DNA of 64,000 nucleotides, taken from Eumeta japonica (lineage: Eukaryota; Arthropoda; Insecta; Lepidoptera; Psychidae). Below the pieces are notes generated by a model. It had not been told where the DNA came from. It ran no database searches and worked only from the letters and a program-made list of their open reading frames with translations. A program made the translations under genes and the position numbers. This document shows positions 25,641 to 37,636 of the stretch, in pieces (the stretch's first letter is position 1; each line of letters starts with the position of its first letter). The DNA lies in NCBI GenBank assembly GCA_005406025.1, contig BGZK01002040.1, positions 20,286 to 84,285 of the forward strand. Direction: 5' to 3'.

Positions 25641-25915
25641 TCTCAATCCGAATTAAAAAGGCGGCGGGAAGACGCGGCACGACGGCACAATAAGGCGCCG
25701 AGCGCCCGTCAGCGCGTCTCGCACTACCCTGCGGAACCACTGCGGGCGTGAATGCGATCGCGTTCGTATTTCACGAAACGAGCACGGACCTTTTTCTGCG
25801 GCTCAGGGAACGCCGCAGAACGCGAACTAGTATCCGCGTAATGTCAAAAAAACCATTTATGCTCGCGTTCGTGGCGTTTACGGGGTCTCGCGGCGCGAGC
25901 GTCGAGAGGTGTTTG
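25641..25915 (+). other. CpG-rich block ending in a splice-donor-like site
   Basis: The stretch is dense in CpG and GC, unlike its neighbours. An open frame from ATG at 25751 runs through to GTGTTTG followed by GTGAGTCA at 25916, a good donor consensus. It could be a first exon or promoter-proximal sequence of an unknown gene on the plus strand, or simply more transposon tail. The translated piece matches nothing I recognise. Confidence 0.25.
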
Positions 25916-28867
25916 GTGAGTCATCTAGTCCCGAGATTAAAATATTTACTGAGCCGTATCATGTTATTGACGTTTTGTGCATCTCTCTTGTCGGTAAAAA
26001 GGTTGCGATATTAAGCTACATAGACGGTGTCGATGTATCTCTGAAATAAATATGTAAGCCCGTAGATGGCTTGCGAGCCATTGGCGTTTTACATGATGTT
26101 TACTCCCCTTCTCCGACAGATGTCTTCGATGTGGACACGTCTACGTTTTCGTTTTTAATAGGGTTCATTTCGTTGTAAGGGGTTGATATATATACTAAGT
26201 CATCTGTCCGGTACATAAGTAAACGAAGTCTGCCCAATTTCGTACTAACTGATGTCGTTATTTAGATCTATGTTTTTTTTTTTATCTTACAATGTTTGGT
26301 ATTGTGTACTATTTTTTTAACTACTGTTTATTTCTTCCATATTTTTTTCTATACCTTTAAATTACAACTATACAAGTCGATTTGCTCCCATGTTTACAAA
26401 CCCAATTTGTTCATCAACTTTGATACAGTATGCATATGGTATAAGTTTACGATAGCGAAACAAAAGGAGAAAGGTTATTTTGTTAATTCTGTATGTGGTT
26501 TATAGCTAATATAATTACTGGCCTTGTATTAAGTTACAAGGTCCGGCGTTTTACTTGTATATACCAGAGAATCAATTAAAATTTAGACACTGAGCATTGA
26601 CAATCGTTATTTTGAATAAAAAAAATCTACGCTACGTACAAATACGATACGGACTTAGCGTCCGATCGATAAAATGAAATGTTAGTTTTAGGTAACTATT
26701 GACAATTGTGTTTTTGCAAGCGTTTGGAATACTTTCAATTTCAATTTATAGTCGTGATCCCGACCGCGTAATTTAAGTGTCGACCTGTTTCATCATATTT
26801 CATACTTTTAAATTTCATATCTATTTTTATCATCGAGCTGTGCCTAATAACCTAAGTTTGCAATATTAATTCGTATCGATCGTTCGATTGCCCGAATATC
26901 TTCTATACATAGACGTAACCGCGTAAAACTTAGTTCTTTATCGAGGATACAAGCAACCAGGGTTTTTTAAATTTTTCTCCTATAAGTACTGACTATGTAA
27001 GTTTGGGAAATAATGGCAGTATGTGTTATTTTGTTTTTAATTCATCACGAAATTCTGCAATCGAAATACATCGCGAAGTTTTGCCTCGCTTACGAACAAA
27101 CAAATATATATATATATATAAATTCCTATATATATATATATATATATATAAAAAAAAAGTTTTATACCATGTTCCCTTAAAAAATGTTTATGAGTGCTCT
27201 GCTATGGAAACTAGTTAGCTGGCGACCTTCCAGAGAGAAAGAGTGCCTTGAAGGTTCTATTAATAATATTCAAATGAGTTCAGATCGTAGTCCTCATTGT
27301 CCGCATGGCGTTCATGCTATTAAATCGGTATGTAAATATGCTATTGAAAACAATTATGTCGAATAAATTAAACTCTTATTACGATTCAAGTCTTTATGTA
27401 TATACATTATAATAGTAATATGCATGTGATAAAATTGGCACAAAAGTGAATTGTTTGCATGTGATGTATCAGTTTGTATTGAATACCTCGTAAATGCGGC
27501 AAAACAATAAAATTTATGTATCGAAATTAAAAAGGTCTTTATCATAATATAGAACATATATTTTATTGTTCTGTATTACGCTTGTTCTAAATTCTAAATT
27601 AATACACATATCATAACAATAAAACTTTATTAGAGATGATCTCTACTAGACTGCGATATTAAATATCTTATTCTAACATTTTAATATAATAAAATACGCC
27701 CTCCTTAATTCACATATATGGAAGGACCTACGTTTGTATATTTTCTAATAGTCGACGGTAGCACGGAAATGGATGCGGTGGTAATGAGATGGTAAAATGG
27801 TAATGAGAAAATAGTTATAACAAAATTGAACGGTTCAATTGAATGAAGTTCTCTTATAAAATCAATCAACAGTTCATTGATTACGCGTGGCGGTCGGTCA
27901 TGTTACATAGTTTTCTAGGACAAGGTTCCATCTCGCCCGCTAGAGGACACGCCACGAAGGGAGTTAATTATACGAACCCACAATGTTGATAACAGTTTTC
28001 AAACTAGAATGATAATGTTAGCATGCGCTTCGTTCGGCCAGCTTTTATATGCGGCCCTGCACTGCGCATGCAGTGTAGGTTGCATGTACGTATGCATGTA
28101 TATACAGCTGTTCTACTTTTTAATTTTGGTTTATTACGCATATTCGGAAACAATAAAAATAATACAACGACATCACTGGTAGTTTATTAATCATGCCCTA
28201 GATGTAATTAACAACTGATGTATCAGCTTGTATGTAGATGATTAGGCAAATATGAACGTGGCGATATAAGCGAGGGGACGACTTGGCTGCTGCAAGAGAA
28301 GAATTTCTGCCGGTTTCCAAACCTAGGTGCGCGATTCTCATGCAAATCATAAAACGTGGCAGCCTTTGCGTGGTTAAGGAAGTTGCAGTCGCACAGTGCG
28401 CAAATTATGTTTAAAATTCTTCGAAAAAATAAGTGCTTCTTACCGAACAATACAATGAATAGCGCTCGCATTTTACTCTAAAAGGCATGACGATTCTGGC
28501 GACATCTATGACGTAAGTTAAGTGCAACACATTAGGACGATAAAGAAACTTCGTAATTGTTAAAATATGTATTCCAACACTTTTACCAAATAGAGGATAT
28601 AAACGGGAATACAATGTAAATTAAATAGTTAAGCTCCAACAGTATACAAATCAGTGTCTACCATCTAAATTTTGCAATATATATATTGGCTTAACCTGAC
28701 TTCTAGTAGAGATTAATTTATATACAAAAACAGTTCGCGGGCTGTACGAATGCCGTAGGTAGAATACAGGGAGCAAAATGTTGTCTGATATGTTTATTTC
28801 TGTGTGGTCAATATGTACTTATGTTAGTCGCAGGACAAAAAGCGAAGATGCTTCCTCTATATAAAGA
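25916..28867. other. Unannotated DNA with TA microsatellites
   Basis: Two TA runs lie close together at 27104-27120 and 27127-27150. A small inverted repeat CACTGC-GCAT-GCAGTG is at about 28060. No exon recognised. Confidence 0.4.
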
Positions 28868-28925
28868 AGACACCGGACAAGTGCGAATAGGACTCCCAAG
28901 CTGAGGGTTCCGTACAAACTTAATT
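28868..28925 (+). repeat. AGGGTTCCGTA-type repeat, 5' fragment
   Basis: ACACCGGACAAGTGCGAATA, then GGACTCCCAAGCTGAGGGTT + CCGTAC: the opening of the same dispersed repeat as at 22707, in plus orientation. The rest has been lost or has been interrupted by the fold-back element at 28978. Confidence 0.65.
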
Positions 28926-28977
28926 TTATTTTATATGTAGATATTTCATCTCTAAGGGTTTCGACAATTTTTGCTTG

Positions 28978-29945
28978 TAGTATAAGAGCTAGCAACGTCG
29001 GAAACAAATTTCAGGTCAGCTGATTTATTGATGTCTCTGCTCTTTGGGTTGGGTCTGGGCTGTCTGGCGGCGGTGGCGGTTGCGTTTACCTGTCGCATCC
29101 TATCTGTACAGGTAATGATACTAACTTTTAAAATCATTTTAAGAAGGTTCATTTTTAATATTTTAACTTTAGATAAGCAACAAACATCCATCTCTTATTG
29201 CCAGACATTTTGTCATTGCTAACAATGAGCCAGACGCCAATTTTGATTTATTTTTTGAATTAAAATTCAAAGTATTTCAGTTGTCTGTAATTTTAATATT
29301 ATGTTGTTCAAGTATGAAAAGACCTGAAATTAATTTGCCAGACACTAATTCAGTTGTTAAACCGTGTATTAGAACGACAAAGTCCTGAAAATTCGTATAG
29401 TATGATACTATTGGATAAAGAGAAACAATTGCAGAATAAATTGCTGAGAACGAGATAGAAAAACTCTAATTAGACAAGATGATTAAAAATATTTAAATAA
29501 TTTGATTTATAATCATTTTAATATTTGGCTAATACACGGTTTAACAACAGAATTAGTACCTGGCAAATTAATTTCAGGTCTTTTCATACTTAAACAACAT
29601 AATATTAAAATTACAGACAAACTGAAATACTTTGAATTTTTAATTCAAAAAAAATTAAATCAAAATTGGCGTCTGGCTCATTGTTAGCAATGACAAAAAT
29701 GTCTGGCAATAAGAGATGGATGTTTGTTAAGCTTATCTAAAGTTAAAATATTAAAAATGAACCTTCTTAAAATGATTTTAAAAGTTAGTATCATTACCTG
29801 TACAGATAGGATGCGCACAGGTAAACGCAACCGCCACCGCCGGCCAGACAGCCCAGACCCTAACCCAAAGAGCAAGAGAGACGACATATCAATAAATCAG
29901 CTGACCTGAAATTCTTGCTCGAAAACGTTGGTAGCTCTTAGACTA
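28978..29945. mobile_element. 968-bp fold-back (palindromic) transposable element
   Basis: The left arm 28978-29372 and right arm 29529-29945 are near-identical inverted copies of roughly 400 bp around a 156-bp centre. The tips read TAGTATAAGAGCTAGCAACG and, inverted, TAGTCTAAGAGCTACCAACG. TTG flanks both sides (28975-28977 and 29946-29948), a possible target duplication. The arms carry several copies of GTCTGGC/GCCAGAC. There is no transposase gene; the short mirrored frames in both arms are by-products of the symmetry. A transcript would fold into a very long hairpin. The 478-bp element at 31685 shares the right-half sequence and tips. Confidence 0.85.
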
Positions 29946-31684
29946 TTGTATTCGACGCAGATATTGGCGAGATATCGGTTCCGACAATTTTGGAACTTTT
30001 ATAATTTTTATTTATTCACGAAAATTTGGAAAAAAAATCCAATAACAAAATATTGTTCTAGAATTCGTTATTGTATTTTAAGTTTATGCAGAAAACAACA
30101 ACATTCATTATATATTCACTGTTAAAATTGTTTAAAACAGAATGAATTATTCATCTAGGTACATTTTATACTCACAAGCACAGTTTTTTAAAATGTCTTT
30201 AAAATTTATATTAACGTCTTTAAAGTCATATTAAATTTACTATATATGAAATAAATTTAATATAACATACGTAGAATATGTATTGTTTTATATTGAATAA
30301 TATGCATGTTCCTATATTATATTTTTTTTATTTACTAAGTATCATAAAACAGTATTTCATAAAATAATAAAACAGTACAATAGGCCCTCTTAAATAATCC
30401 GATTGTTTGTCTTGAAATGTGTGGTTGTTAGTTTATTTTCGTTTTTTAATTTGTTAGAATGTTCCGGTGAATAGGTACTAGACTGTTCGTGACCTTTTTT
30501 TATAATTAAGTATGAAATATCAATTTATTACATTGTTCAGATTCAAGGAATATCTTACACCAAGTCGCATGTGGATATAATAGTATAATGGATTTCAAAC
30601 GTTAATGAGTGTTTTTCTAATTTTCACCGTAATGATATTACCGTGGACGTCCACGGCATAACAGCAATACAGGAAAGTATAACATATGAAACATATGAAG
30701 ACGTTTTTGAATTCCCGTCGTCGGTAACTTTATGTCGTGGACGTCCACGGCACAACCTCTCGTACCGTAACCATACCATGGGAGTCCGGCTTTCCTGTAA
30801 AACCGTCGCGGTATTTTCTAGTCATTGATCTATAAAAAAGATAATCTATGTTTTACACATCTATGGACGTAGTACAAAGATTCATATTGATGCGTTGTTC
30901 GTCCCCCTCCCGTCCGTTTCAGCCCAAGCATTTCTGTCGCGATTCGGTACACAACTTTTCGCGGTCCTCCTGGCTACTTATTATTATTTTTTATTTAATA
31001 GTTAAAAATAGAATTTATATATCTTAATATTTAAGGAATTAAATTACTTAAAAACATTTTTTATATAATATTTAAAAATAGCATTTGAGTATGATATCAT
31101 TACTTTGATCGAATGCATAGAGATGATACCCAGTTTGTGGGATAATAATTAAAAAAAATTCACTGGATCGGATCGTCTTTCAGTTTTTCAAATATTTCAT
31201 AGAGCGTGCATTCTCTTAATATTTCATAAAATATTTCACGTTTTACTTTTTGGTCGGAATAAGGTTATAGGTAACATAATAGTTAAATTATACTCCATAA
31301 GTAAATATCTCGAGTTTAAGCACAGGACGTTATTTTTCTGCTGGTCGCTTTGAATGTCATAAGTAAGACTATTTCTTTTTTGTTTAAAAACAACAATTTT
31401 CAAGTGCGTCTAAATTCTTATCACGATTTATCCACTCGCCGTGATGTAAATGTTACATTCTTAATAACATAAATAAAATGAAAACAAAAATTTCCGCATG
31501 CAGCGAATGGACCACTCGGTCCAAGGTCGACGCATAACGCAAATTTACTCGTATTTGTCATCTAAAATCAGTGATGCATTGCATTTATATGCAAAACATT
31601 AATATTTCAATACTATATATGTCTACATTGGATATTCAAATTTAAAAACACTCGTTGCCTAACTCATAATTACAATTCCCTTTA
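29946..31684. other. Unannotated DNA between the two related elements
   Basis: AT-rich, with no exon recognised. It contains the paired GTGGACGTCCAC palindromes, listed separately. Confidence 0.4.
30641..30799. promoter_or_regulatory. Twin perfect palindromes CGTGGACGTCCACG
   Basis: CCGTGGACGTCCACGG at 30641-30656 and CGTGGACGTCCACG at 30736-30749 are self-complementary and identical over 14 bases, 95 bases apart. A 10-base inverted pair, TACAGGAAAG at 30668-30677 and CTTTCCTGTA at 30790-30799, is interleaved with them. This could be a binding site for a dimeric factor, or ends of a small unknown element. Function unknown. Confidence 0.5.
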
Positions 31685-32162
31685 TGGTATTGGAGCTAGC
31701 AACGGACGGAAAACAGAATTTTAAATATTCAATATTATAATGCATTATTAAATCGGTCTGGCTCTCACTTAACAACCGAATTAGTGGCTGGCAAATCAAT
31801 TTCATACTTTTGTACATTTAAATAAAATAATATATAATACGACTCTAAAATGGTTTGATTTTTTTTTATTTATAAAAAATACCATCTTCTATATTATTAT
31901 CAATGGCCAAAATGTCTGGCAATATTAAATACATGTTTTTCATAGTTTTTAAAAGTTATTAAAAAAATTCTTAAAATGATTTCAAAATAAATATTTTTAC
32001 CTATACAGGTGTTATGCGCAGTAGAAAACGCAACGTCTACTGGCAGCCGGGTGGCCCTCGTGCTGTTCGAGAGAGTACAAGAAAATATATAGAAAATATA
32101 TAAATATATTTTTAATATATATTTAAAATTCTCTCTCGAAAACGTTGCTAGCTCTTAGACTA
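31685..32162. mobile_element. 478-bp relative of the fold-back element (single-armed form)
   Basis: The right end, CTCGAAAACGTTGCTAGCTC + TTAGACTA, matches the right tip of the element at 28978. The left end, GAGCTAGCAACGGACGG, is its short inverted partner. From about 31735 on, the sequence follows the right half of the 968-bp element in the same order and orientation (for example AACCGAATTAGTGGCTGGCA, AAAATGTCTGGCAATA, then CTATACAGGTGTTATGCGCA). Only the tip is repeated on the left, so it looks like the un-duplicated form. Confidence 0.75.
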
Positions 32163-32984
32163 TTATGACGTTAGACAAGTCGATAGTGCACGGCATCCAA
32201 CGCTATCACGCGTTAAAATCGTAATAGAATGTTTACTTATAATAATCGAAAAACGGTTTAGTTAATAGATAAATCTATCAGATATTAAATAAAATCGTCA
32301 GATATTAGAATAACGTGTGTGGGCATAGCTATTATCTATCATTTCATGTGTACTTAATCATCAAATAAACGTAAAAAATCAACGAATCGGTTCGTATTGA
32401 AGTTCTGTTCTCATAAGAAATTCGAATTGAACCATAAGGAAAAACTTAGCTCTTTATTTTATATTTATAAAATATGTTTTTTCCAGAATATTTGATTGAA
32501 CTACCTTTAAAAGTAAGGTGCTGGAATCCATAGAATGTGACTATAGTTTCTGTCTGTATCCCTATGTCAGTTTTGTCAGTAAGTATCTACACTATAACAA
32601 TTGGTTTCATAAAATCATGACATTTTGCTTTAACTGAGCTATATTTATTAATACTGACCCTCAAACTTTGCATATAATAATAACTTCAATCTTTAACACA
32701 TCTGATTTTGCCATAGTGTTTTCTCATCTAAATGAATTAAAATTGAAGTAATTCATATTCAAATAAAAACAGGGTTTATAAGAAAAATCAATAAGGGTTT
32801 GATAGAGATTATTTTGTTATGAACTATAAAAAAAAACAAACGATAAATCACCTTAAAAACCAACATAGATTAGCTACAAAAAAAAAAGGTTTTTTATATT
32901 TTCTGAAATGAAACCTTCATGTAGACAAAATGTTTATACGGTTTTCAAAACTGACGACACAGTTAAAACTTAATATGTAATAGC
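32163..32984. other. Unannotated DNA
   Basis: AT-rich, with no exon or repeat family recognised. Confidence 0.4.
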
Positions 32985-33425
32985 CGGTTTCTCGCCAGCG
33001 GCTTCGTCCGCTTTGGATTCGGTCCGTCATAAAAAGGTTTTATCGTAATTCAACCCCCTCTCCCGTTGACCAGTTCGCCCCCCCCCAAGCCCGCCCCGCT
33101 CCTGGTTCGAGCGCACCGTAATCAGAAGGTCGAGTGCCGGATTCCGTTTTTTTTTATTTATTTTTTTGAACGTTGTCGCTCGTCCCTAATGTTACGTGTG
33201 TGCCGCTTTCGACGCGCTACGAGTAGCGATTGTTATTCGCCTTGTAACTTCTCGGGCTAGATCTTTAAACGAGGATAACTTTTTCCTGACGTCCGATTTG
33301 AATGTGATAGAATGTGATGCTCCGCTCGAGCCAAGCTCGATCTATTCGTGAAAACCGCTTTAAAATCCGTTCAATAATTTCAGAGCCGCCTCCTGACAGA
33401 CAGACAGGCAGACAGGAAAAAAGCT
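32985..33425. repeat. Lepidopteran dispersed repeat (CTAG/TTCGTCCGC type), diverged
   Basis: It opens with AATAGCCGGTTTCTCGCCAG + CGGCTTCGTCCGC and ends near GACAGACAGACAGGCAGACA, preceded by CCGTTCAATAATTTCAGAGC, matching the layout of the repeat at 5320. The middle is unusually GC-rich, with a C9 run (33079-33087), and may be a foreign insert. Confidence 0.5.
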
Positions 33426-33767
33426 TGAAAGCGGTTGTTTCGTTTTATACTTGCTTTCTCTTACCGTCTTCCCTACGATTTTCATACATACCTTTGATGC
33501 GTAGGTACATCAGCTTCCACTAGTCCATTACGCGTAAAAAATTAAATAAGTAGTTGTCAGCTACACACAAAACAGACGAGCAAGTTCATTATACACGACA
33601 TAATAATCAGTAATGTATACACAACAATAATGCTGACAACTCGATAATGACTTTCCAAAACAACAAACTGTGTGTACCTACGGAAAGAACCGGTAATGCG
33701 CATGATAACAAACTTGTGATGTCATCAATAACATTTTCCCAGCATTGGCTTTTGTAGCACCATAAAA

Positions 33768-33850
33768 ACCTCAGGCCAAGTGCGATCAGGCTCGTGTGGA
33801 GAAGGTTTCGAGGGTTCCGCACACGCACTTCCGTAAGAATCCCGTTAGTC
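33768..33850 (+). repeat. AGGGTTCCGTA-type repeat, fragment
   Basis: CAGGCCAAGTGCGATCAGGC + TCGTGTGG, followed by CGAGGGTTCCGCAC, is the opening of the repeat that is complete at 22707. It is diverged and 3'-truncated. Confidence 0.6.
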
Positions 33851-34673
33851 CTCAGTGAATCGAGCAACACATTTTTATGAACATTTTATTATCACGACTG
33901 TTTTGCTTTCCCCGTGAGAAATTAAGGACTTTATTGTCGTTTAGGTTTTTGTGTGTGTAATATGTAAGCTTTGATTGAGGTCATGTATCACATATTTTTT
34001 TTCAAACTTTTAAAATTAGTAGTTTCGGAAATAAGACAGAAGAGACGATTTTCATTTTATTTTCTTTAATGTCGTTTAAATTCCGCCTTTTAAAATGAGG
34101 CAAGAATACATTCTCATAAAAAAAAACTCGTTCGTTTGATATAATCATGCGTTAATGTCAAGACTAAGAAAAAAATGCACAGATCACGTATACTGCATGT
34201 CATCACAAGGGATAGTAAAAAATGATCCTTTATTGATTTACAATTTTTATTATAATCTTTCAAAAATAATATTTGAATTAATTGAATATTATTTGTTAAA
34301 ATTCATACAAGAAAAAAATACATTATACATTATAAACTTAAAAACCATAACCTCAAAAACTTACCAATATTTTAAAACGATAAAATCTCCTCTTAGGAAT
34401 GAGCACTTGACGATGTTAACAAAAAAAGATACAACTGTCAAAGTTCATGTTCGGTTTGTTTTTATGTAAGTGTCTTTTCAAATAAATAAGCAAATTGAAA
34501 ATGACACCCACTAAATATCATTTCACAAATCTTTGGGAGATTTTTATTTATAAATATTATAAATTTTCAATGCACACTCATATTTATATTTATATTACAA
34601 TGGCTCTAGCCATTTTATTTCTAAATGGATTTTTTATTATCATTAGGCATTTTTGCGTTTCAGTTATTGGGTA

Positions 34674-34836
34674 TAGTATAACGCACGAAACTCTGCCGCT
34701 CTAAATTACCTGCGAATGATGCAGTGCGCAGTTCAACTCTCCCCAACCATTCCTTTTTCTCCCCCGCGTCCCAATTTTACGCAATTGCGGCGCTTCCGTG
34801 ACTGACTTCACAGCGGCAGTTTCGTGTGTTCTATCG
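34674..34836 (+). mobile_element. 163-bp TA-flanked MITE, copy A
   Basis: It is bounded by TA on both sides (34672-34673, 34837-34838). The left tip TAGTATAACGCACGAAACTC pairs with the inverted right tip CAGTTTCGTGTGTTCTATCG. The body matches copies at 42561, 44568 and 49427. TA target and TIRs suggest mobilisation by a Tc1/mariner transposase. No coding capacity. Confidence 0.8.
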
Positions 34837-37023
34837 TAAAAAGATTGGAATTTAGAAGAAATCGTTGCTTTTAATAGCAGAGTTGAGTCCTGTAATCAAT
34901 TTTAATTCAAGGATAGCCAAAACTTGATCCTGTTCTTACTCCATAAATGCAAGAATCACTTCACGACGAATAATAGGTACTACACGAATCGAACAAAAAT
35001 AAAACATATTTTGACTACAAAAGAATTTATTAATCTCATTGTTTAATCTCATTGTGAACTATCGTTATAATTGTTTTGAAGTATATCGGTTATTGATTTT
35101 GTGATAATTTTGGTATTTTTTTGTACCAATATGGCCTGTGGTAGGAACACTACATCAGGAATCGAATTGCGACGATGTATCGTATCTCGCGCGCGGGAAA
35201 CGAAACTATGGAGGTCGATAATTTAATTGTTATATTTATTAATACCGTTCATCATTACGCTCATACGTAATGATACGTATAAAGTACTGTTTGTAAACAT
35301 TATCGATACAAGAAGTACTAAAGCGATAAAATCGGACACAAAGCGGCTATTATGAGCGGGTAAGAAATAAGTATTCATATATGTGGAAGGCAAAATATTT
35401 AACCGCAGTTCGTCAGATTTATTTGAGAACGACACAAACTAGTAATTATTTTAATTAAGCGTGTGTCGCTTTTTATTCATTAAAAAAAGAAGTTACGTAC
35501 TCCATTTTGAGGAGCCCGATTTTCAAAAACAAAAAAAGGGTTCACATGTTTTTGTCTTTTTGTCACAACTGATTTATTTATATTAAATGATAACAAATTA
35601 TATTAGGAATAGTGGTATATTACTTTAATTTTTCTAATCGTATATTTTGAATTGACTATGGTGTCGAAAAACATTTTCTTAGCAATTTTAGGAGGTAAAC
35701 AAACAGTATTTTTAATGACTACGATGTATTATTTTTTAAGGAAAAAATATTCTAATGCTGATTAGAAAGATAGTCTTAAAAAATCGGTCAAGTGCGAATA
35801 AAACTCCCACACCGAGGGTACCGCACAATTTATCACCTAGGTCACCTAGGAAAACAATGTAAATCTAAATGATCAAAAAGAATGAAGGAAGAAAAAAATA
35901 TTTTTTTATGTTTTACTAAACATTGTATATAGGTGAATTATTTAAGATCTTTTGCCTGGCACTCTTTAAAGATCAAAAGAAATGACATTAATGCACATAA
36001 TTTTGAGCATATGTAAAGAAAATAATATGGCTTACACGAACAAGCGGGCATTAGTTGAACCCTTAAAAAGCAAATCCTTTCAAATCATATATCACGCGGT
36101 AGGCCAATTTGAACCCCATTCCTTCTCATTAGAAGGCTGCCGTGGTAACCACTGGTGATTACCACCGCAGTTGGTCTAGACCGTTTAGACTTGAAATTAA
36201 GCAACACATTTAGTGCGCATTTTCTCTTCACAAATATTTCCCGTTTCCCGTAGGAATTTAAAGAAAGAATTTTCGTTTGGGTATCTGCAAATTATTAGTA
36301 AGGCTCTAAAGTTTCATATATATTTTTTTTAATTTCAGGCTCAGTAATTTCGGAGATGAGGGAATGTCTATTTTTGTGCATTTCCTTTAATTTATTTTAA
36401 ACTATTCATTTTATATCTACATAATAATTTATTGCTTCCAAAAATGAAAATGAACCCTTTCATTTAATGCGTTACAAGATGCATTTGACAAAAAAAATAT
36501 TTTCCGTTTTACAATTTTCTCTCGAAAATTACTATTAATTTATTTCTACCTTTCTATATGTACCAAATGTCAACTTTTTTCATTTAGTATTATAAAAATA
36601 GGCTATTGCAAGCGGACAGACAGATAGACAATAGAGTAATCCTTTAAGGGTCGGTTTTTTTCATCTTATAAACGGATCTTCAAAAAACGATGATTAGGTT
36701 CTCATACCTGCTACCAAGATTACGGGTGAATAGTTATGAAAAAAATTTTAATTGGCCGTGTACATTAACATTGCAAGAAGATTATACCTAATAGATTTTA
36801 ATTTTATAATTATTTAGGGAAGGAGAGAAATTGTAAAAAAATAAATGATTTCATTCAACTAATGGACTCGAAACTGATTCACATTTCGCCGTATTTTATT
36901 ATGAGACACAATTCAATTGTCGACAACAAAATTGTCGTTGGCTAACTTTTTAATCGTCGAATCGAATTGAGTAATCAAATATTCATATGAAATAAACGTT
37001 GGACGTTGTGGCTAATGACTTAC
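34837..37023. other. Unannotated DNA with an AGGGTTCCGTA-type repeat
   Basis: 35785-36660 probably spans a diverged, expanded copy of the dispersed repeat: it opens with GGTCAAGTGCGAATAAAACT and CGAGGGTACCG, and near 36610 has the GGACAGACAGATAGACA segment usual towards its end. An inverted repeat TGGTAA/TTACCA lies at 36143-36164. 36661-37023 is the intron-like flank of the exon that follows on minus. Confidence 0.45.
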
Positions 37024-37377
37024 CTAAACGCATTCTGTTGAGGCAGAAAGTGGTCACGGAACAGGTGATGTTCTGGAACTCCATCTCGACGACGCTCCTC
37101 GGCGACGTCACGTTGTTGTTGCTCAGCGCGAGAGCGGCGTCACCCGCCTTGCCGGGCGACATCACGTCGGTGAGAACTTTCGCTGGCCCGCACCACGCCC
37201 GCCCAGCGGCCGGCGGGACTGCGCCGATGCCGGTCGACGTCAAACTGAGACGCTGCGCTCGCGCCGGCCCCTGAGACGCGTCATCCACGCCCGGTCGGCC
37301 GGGAGTCGCGGGCGAACTTTTAGATCGGATTATCGCTCCGACCGATTCGGTAGTACTTGACTGCTCAATGTTGCCCT
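37024..37377 (-). CDS. Single coding exon of an unidentified host gene
   Basis: On the minus strand a 354-base open block lies between a good acceptor (TTCCTGTTTGCAG just above 37377) and a consensus donor (TTTAG followed by GTAAGTCA, intron from 37023 down). Both junctions fall after the first codon base, so it is a symmetrical phase 1-1 exon of 118 codons. It is strikingly GC-rich against an AT-rich background. The encoded segment is mostly low-complexity (Ser, Pro, Ala, Gly rich) and looks disordered. It ends in an ordered-looking SVVEMEFQNITCSV segment. That ending resembles the first strand of an ABCG-type ATP-binding domain, but no Walker motif lies in this window, so the identity is only a guess. 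It could be a skipped (cassette) exon. The neighbouring exons must lie in or beyond the surrounding thousands of bases. Confidence 0.6.
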
Positions 37378-37636
37378 CTGCAAACAGGAACTTACGTTGC
37401 GTCACACATATAATAATATTGTACAATTAAAAATTAAGCTAATCAACGGAAACGAATTTGATAGAATAATAATGTGGATTTTTAGTTTAAATATCAAAAT
37501 AAATACAATTCGAGTCCTAAAGCCGAAGGAGTTTATAATTTCTAAAGCACTATTTTTTTAAAGAAGCCTTTAGGTGCGAGTCGAACGGAAGCGCCTTTAC
37601 TTTGTTGCTAGCAGTATTAATAGGGAACCCTCTTAG

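Noticed and set aside
5829..27150. TA runs at 5829, 12295 and 27104 as origins or matrix-attachment sites
   Set aside because: They are ordinary microsatellites at the tail of a repeat or in AT-rich DNA, with no supporting structure.
28952..29909. Matching short proteins on both strands (for example MNLLKMILKVSIITCTDRM twice)
   Set aside because: They are mirror images produced by the two inverted arms of the fold-back element, not paired genes.
30643..30828. Small protein MDVHGITAIQ... on plus
   Set aside because: Starts inside a palindrome, has no domain or conserved look, and is within the length expected by chance.
37024..37377. Calling this exon an ABCG transporter outright
   Set aside because: Only a short strand-like motif resembles that family, and no Walker A, signature or Walker B motif is present in the window to confirm it.
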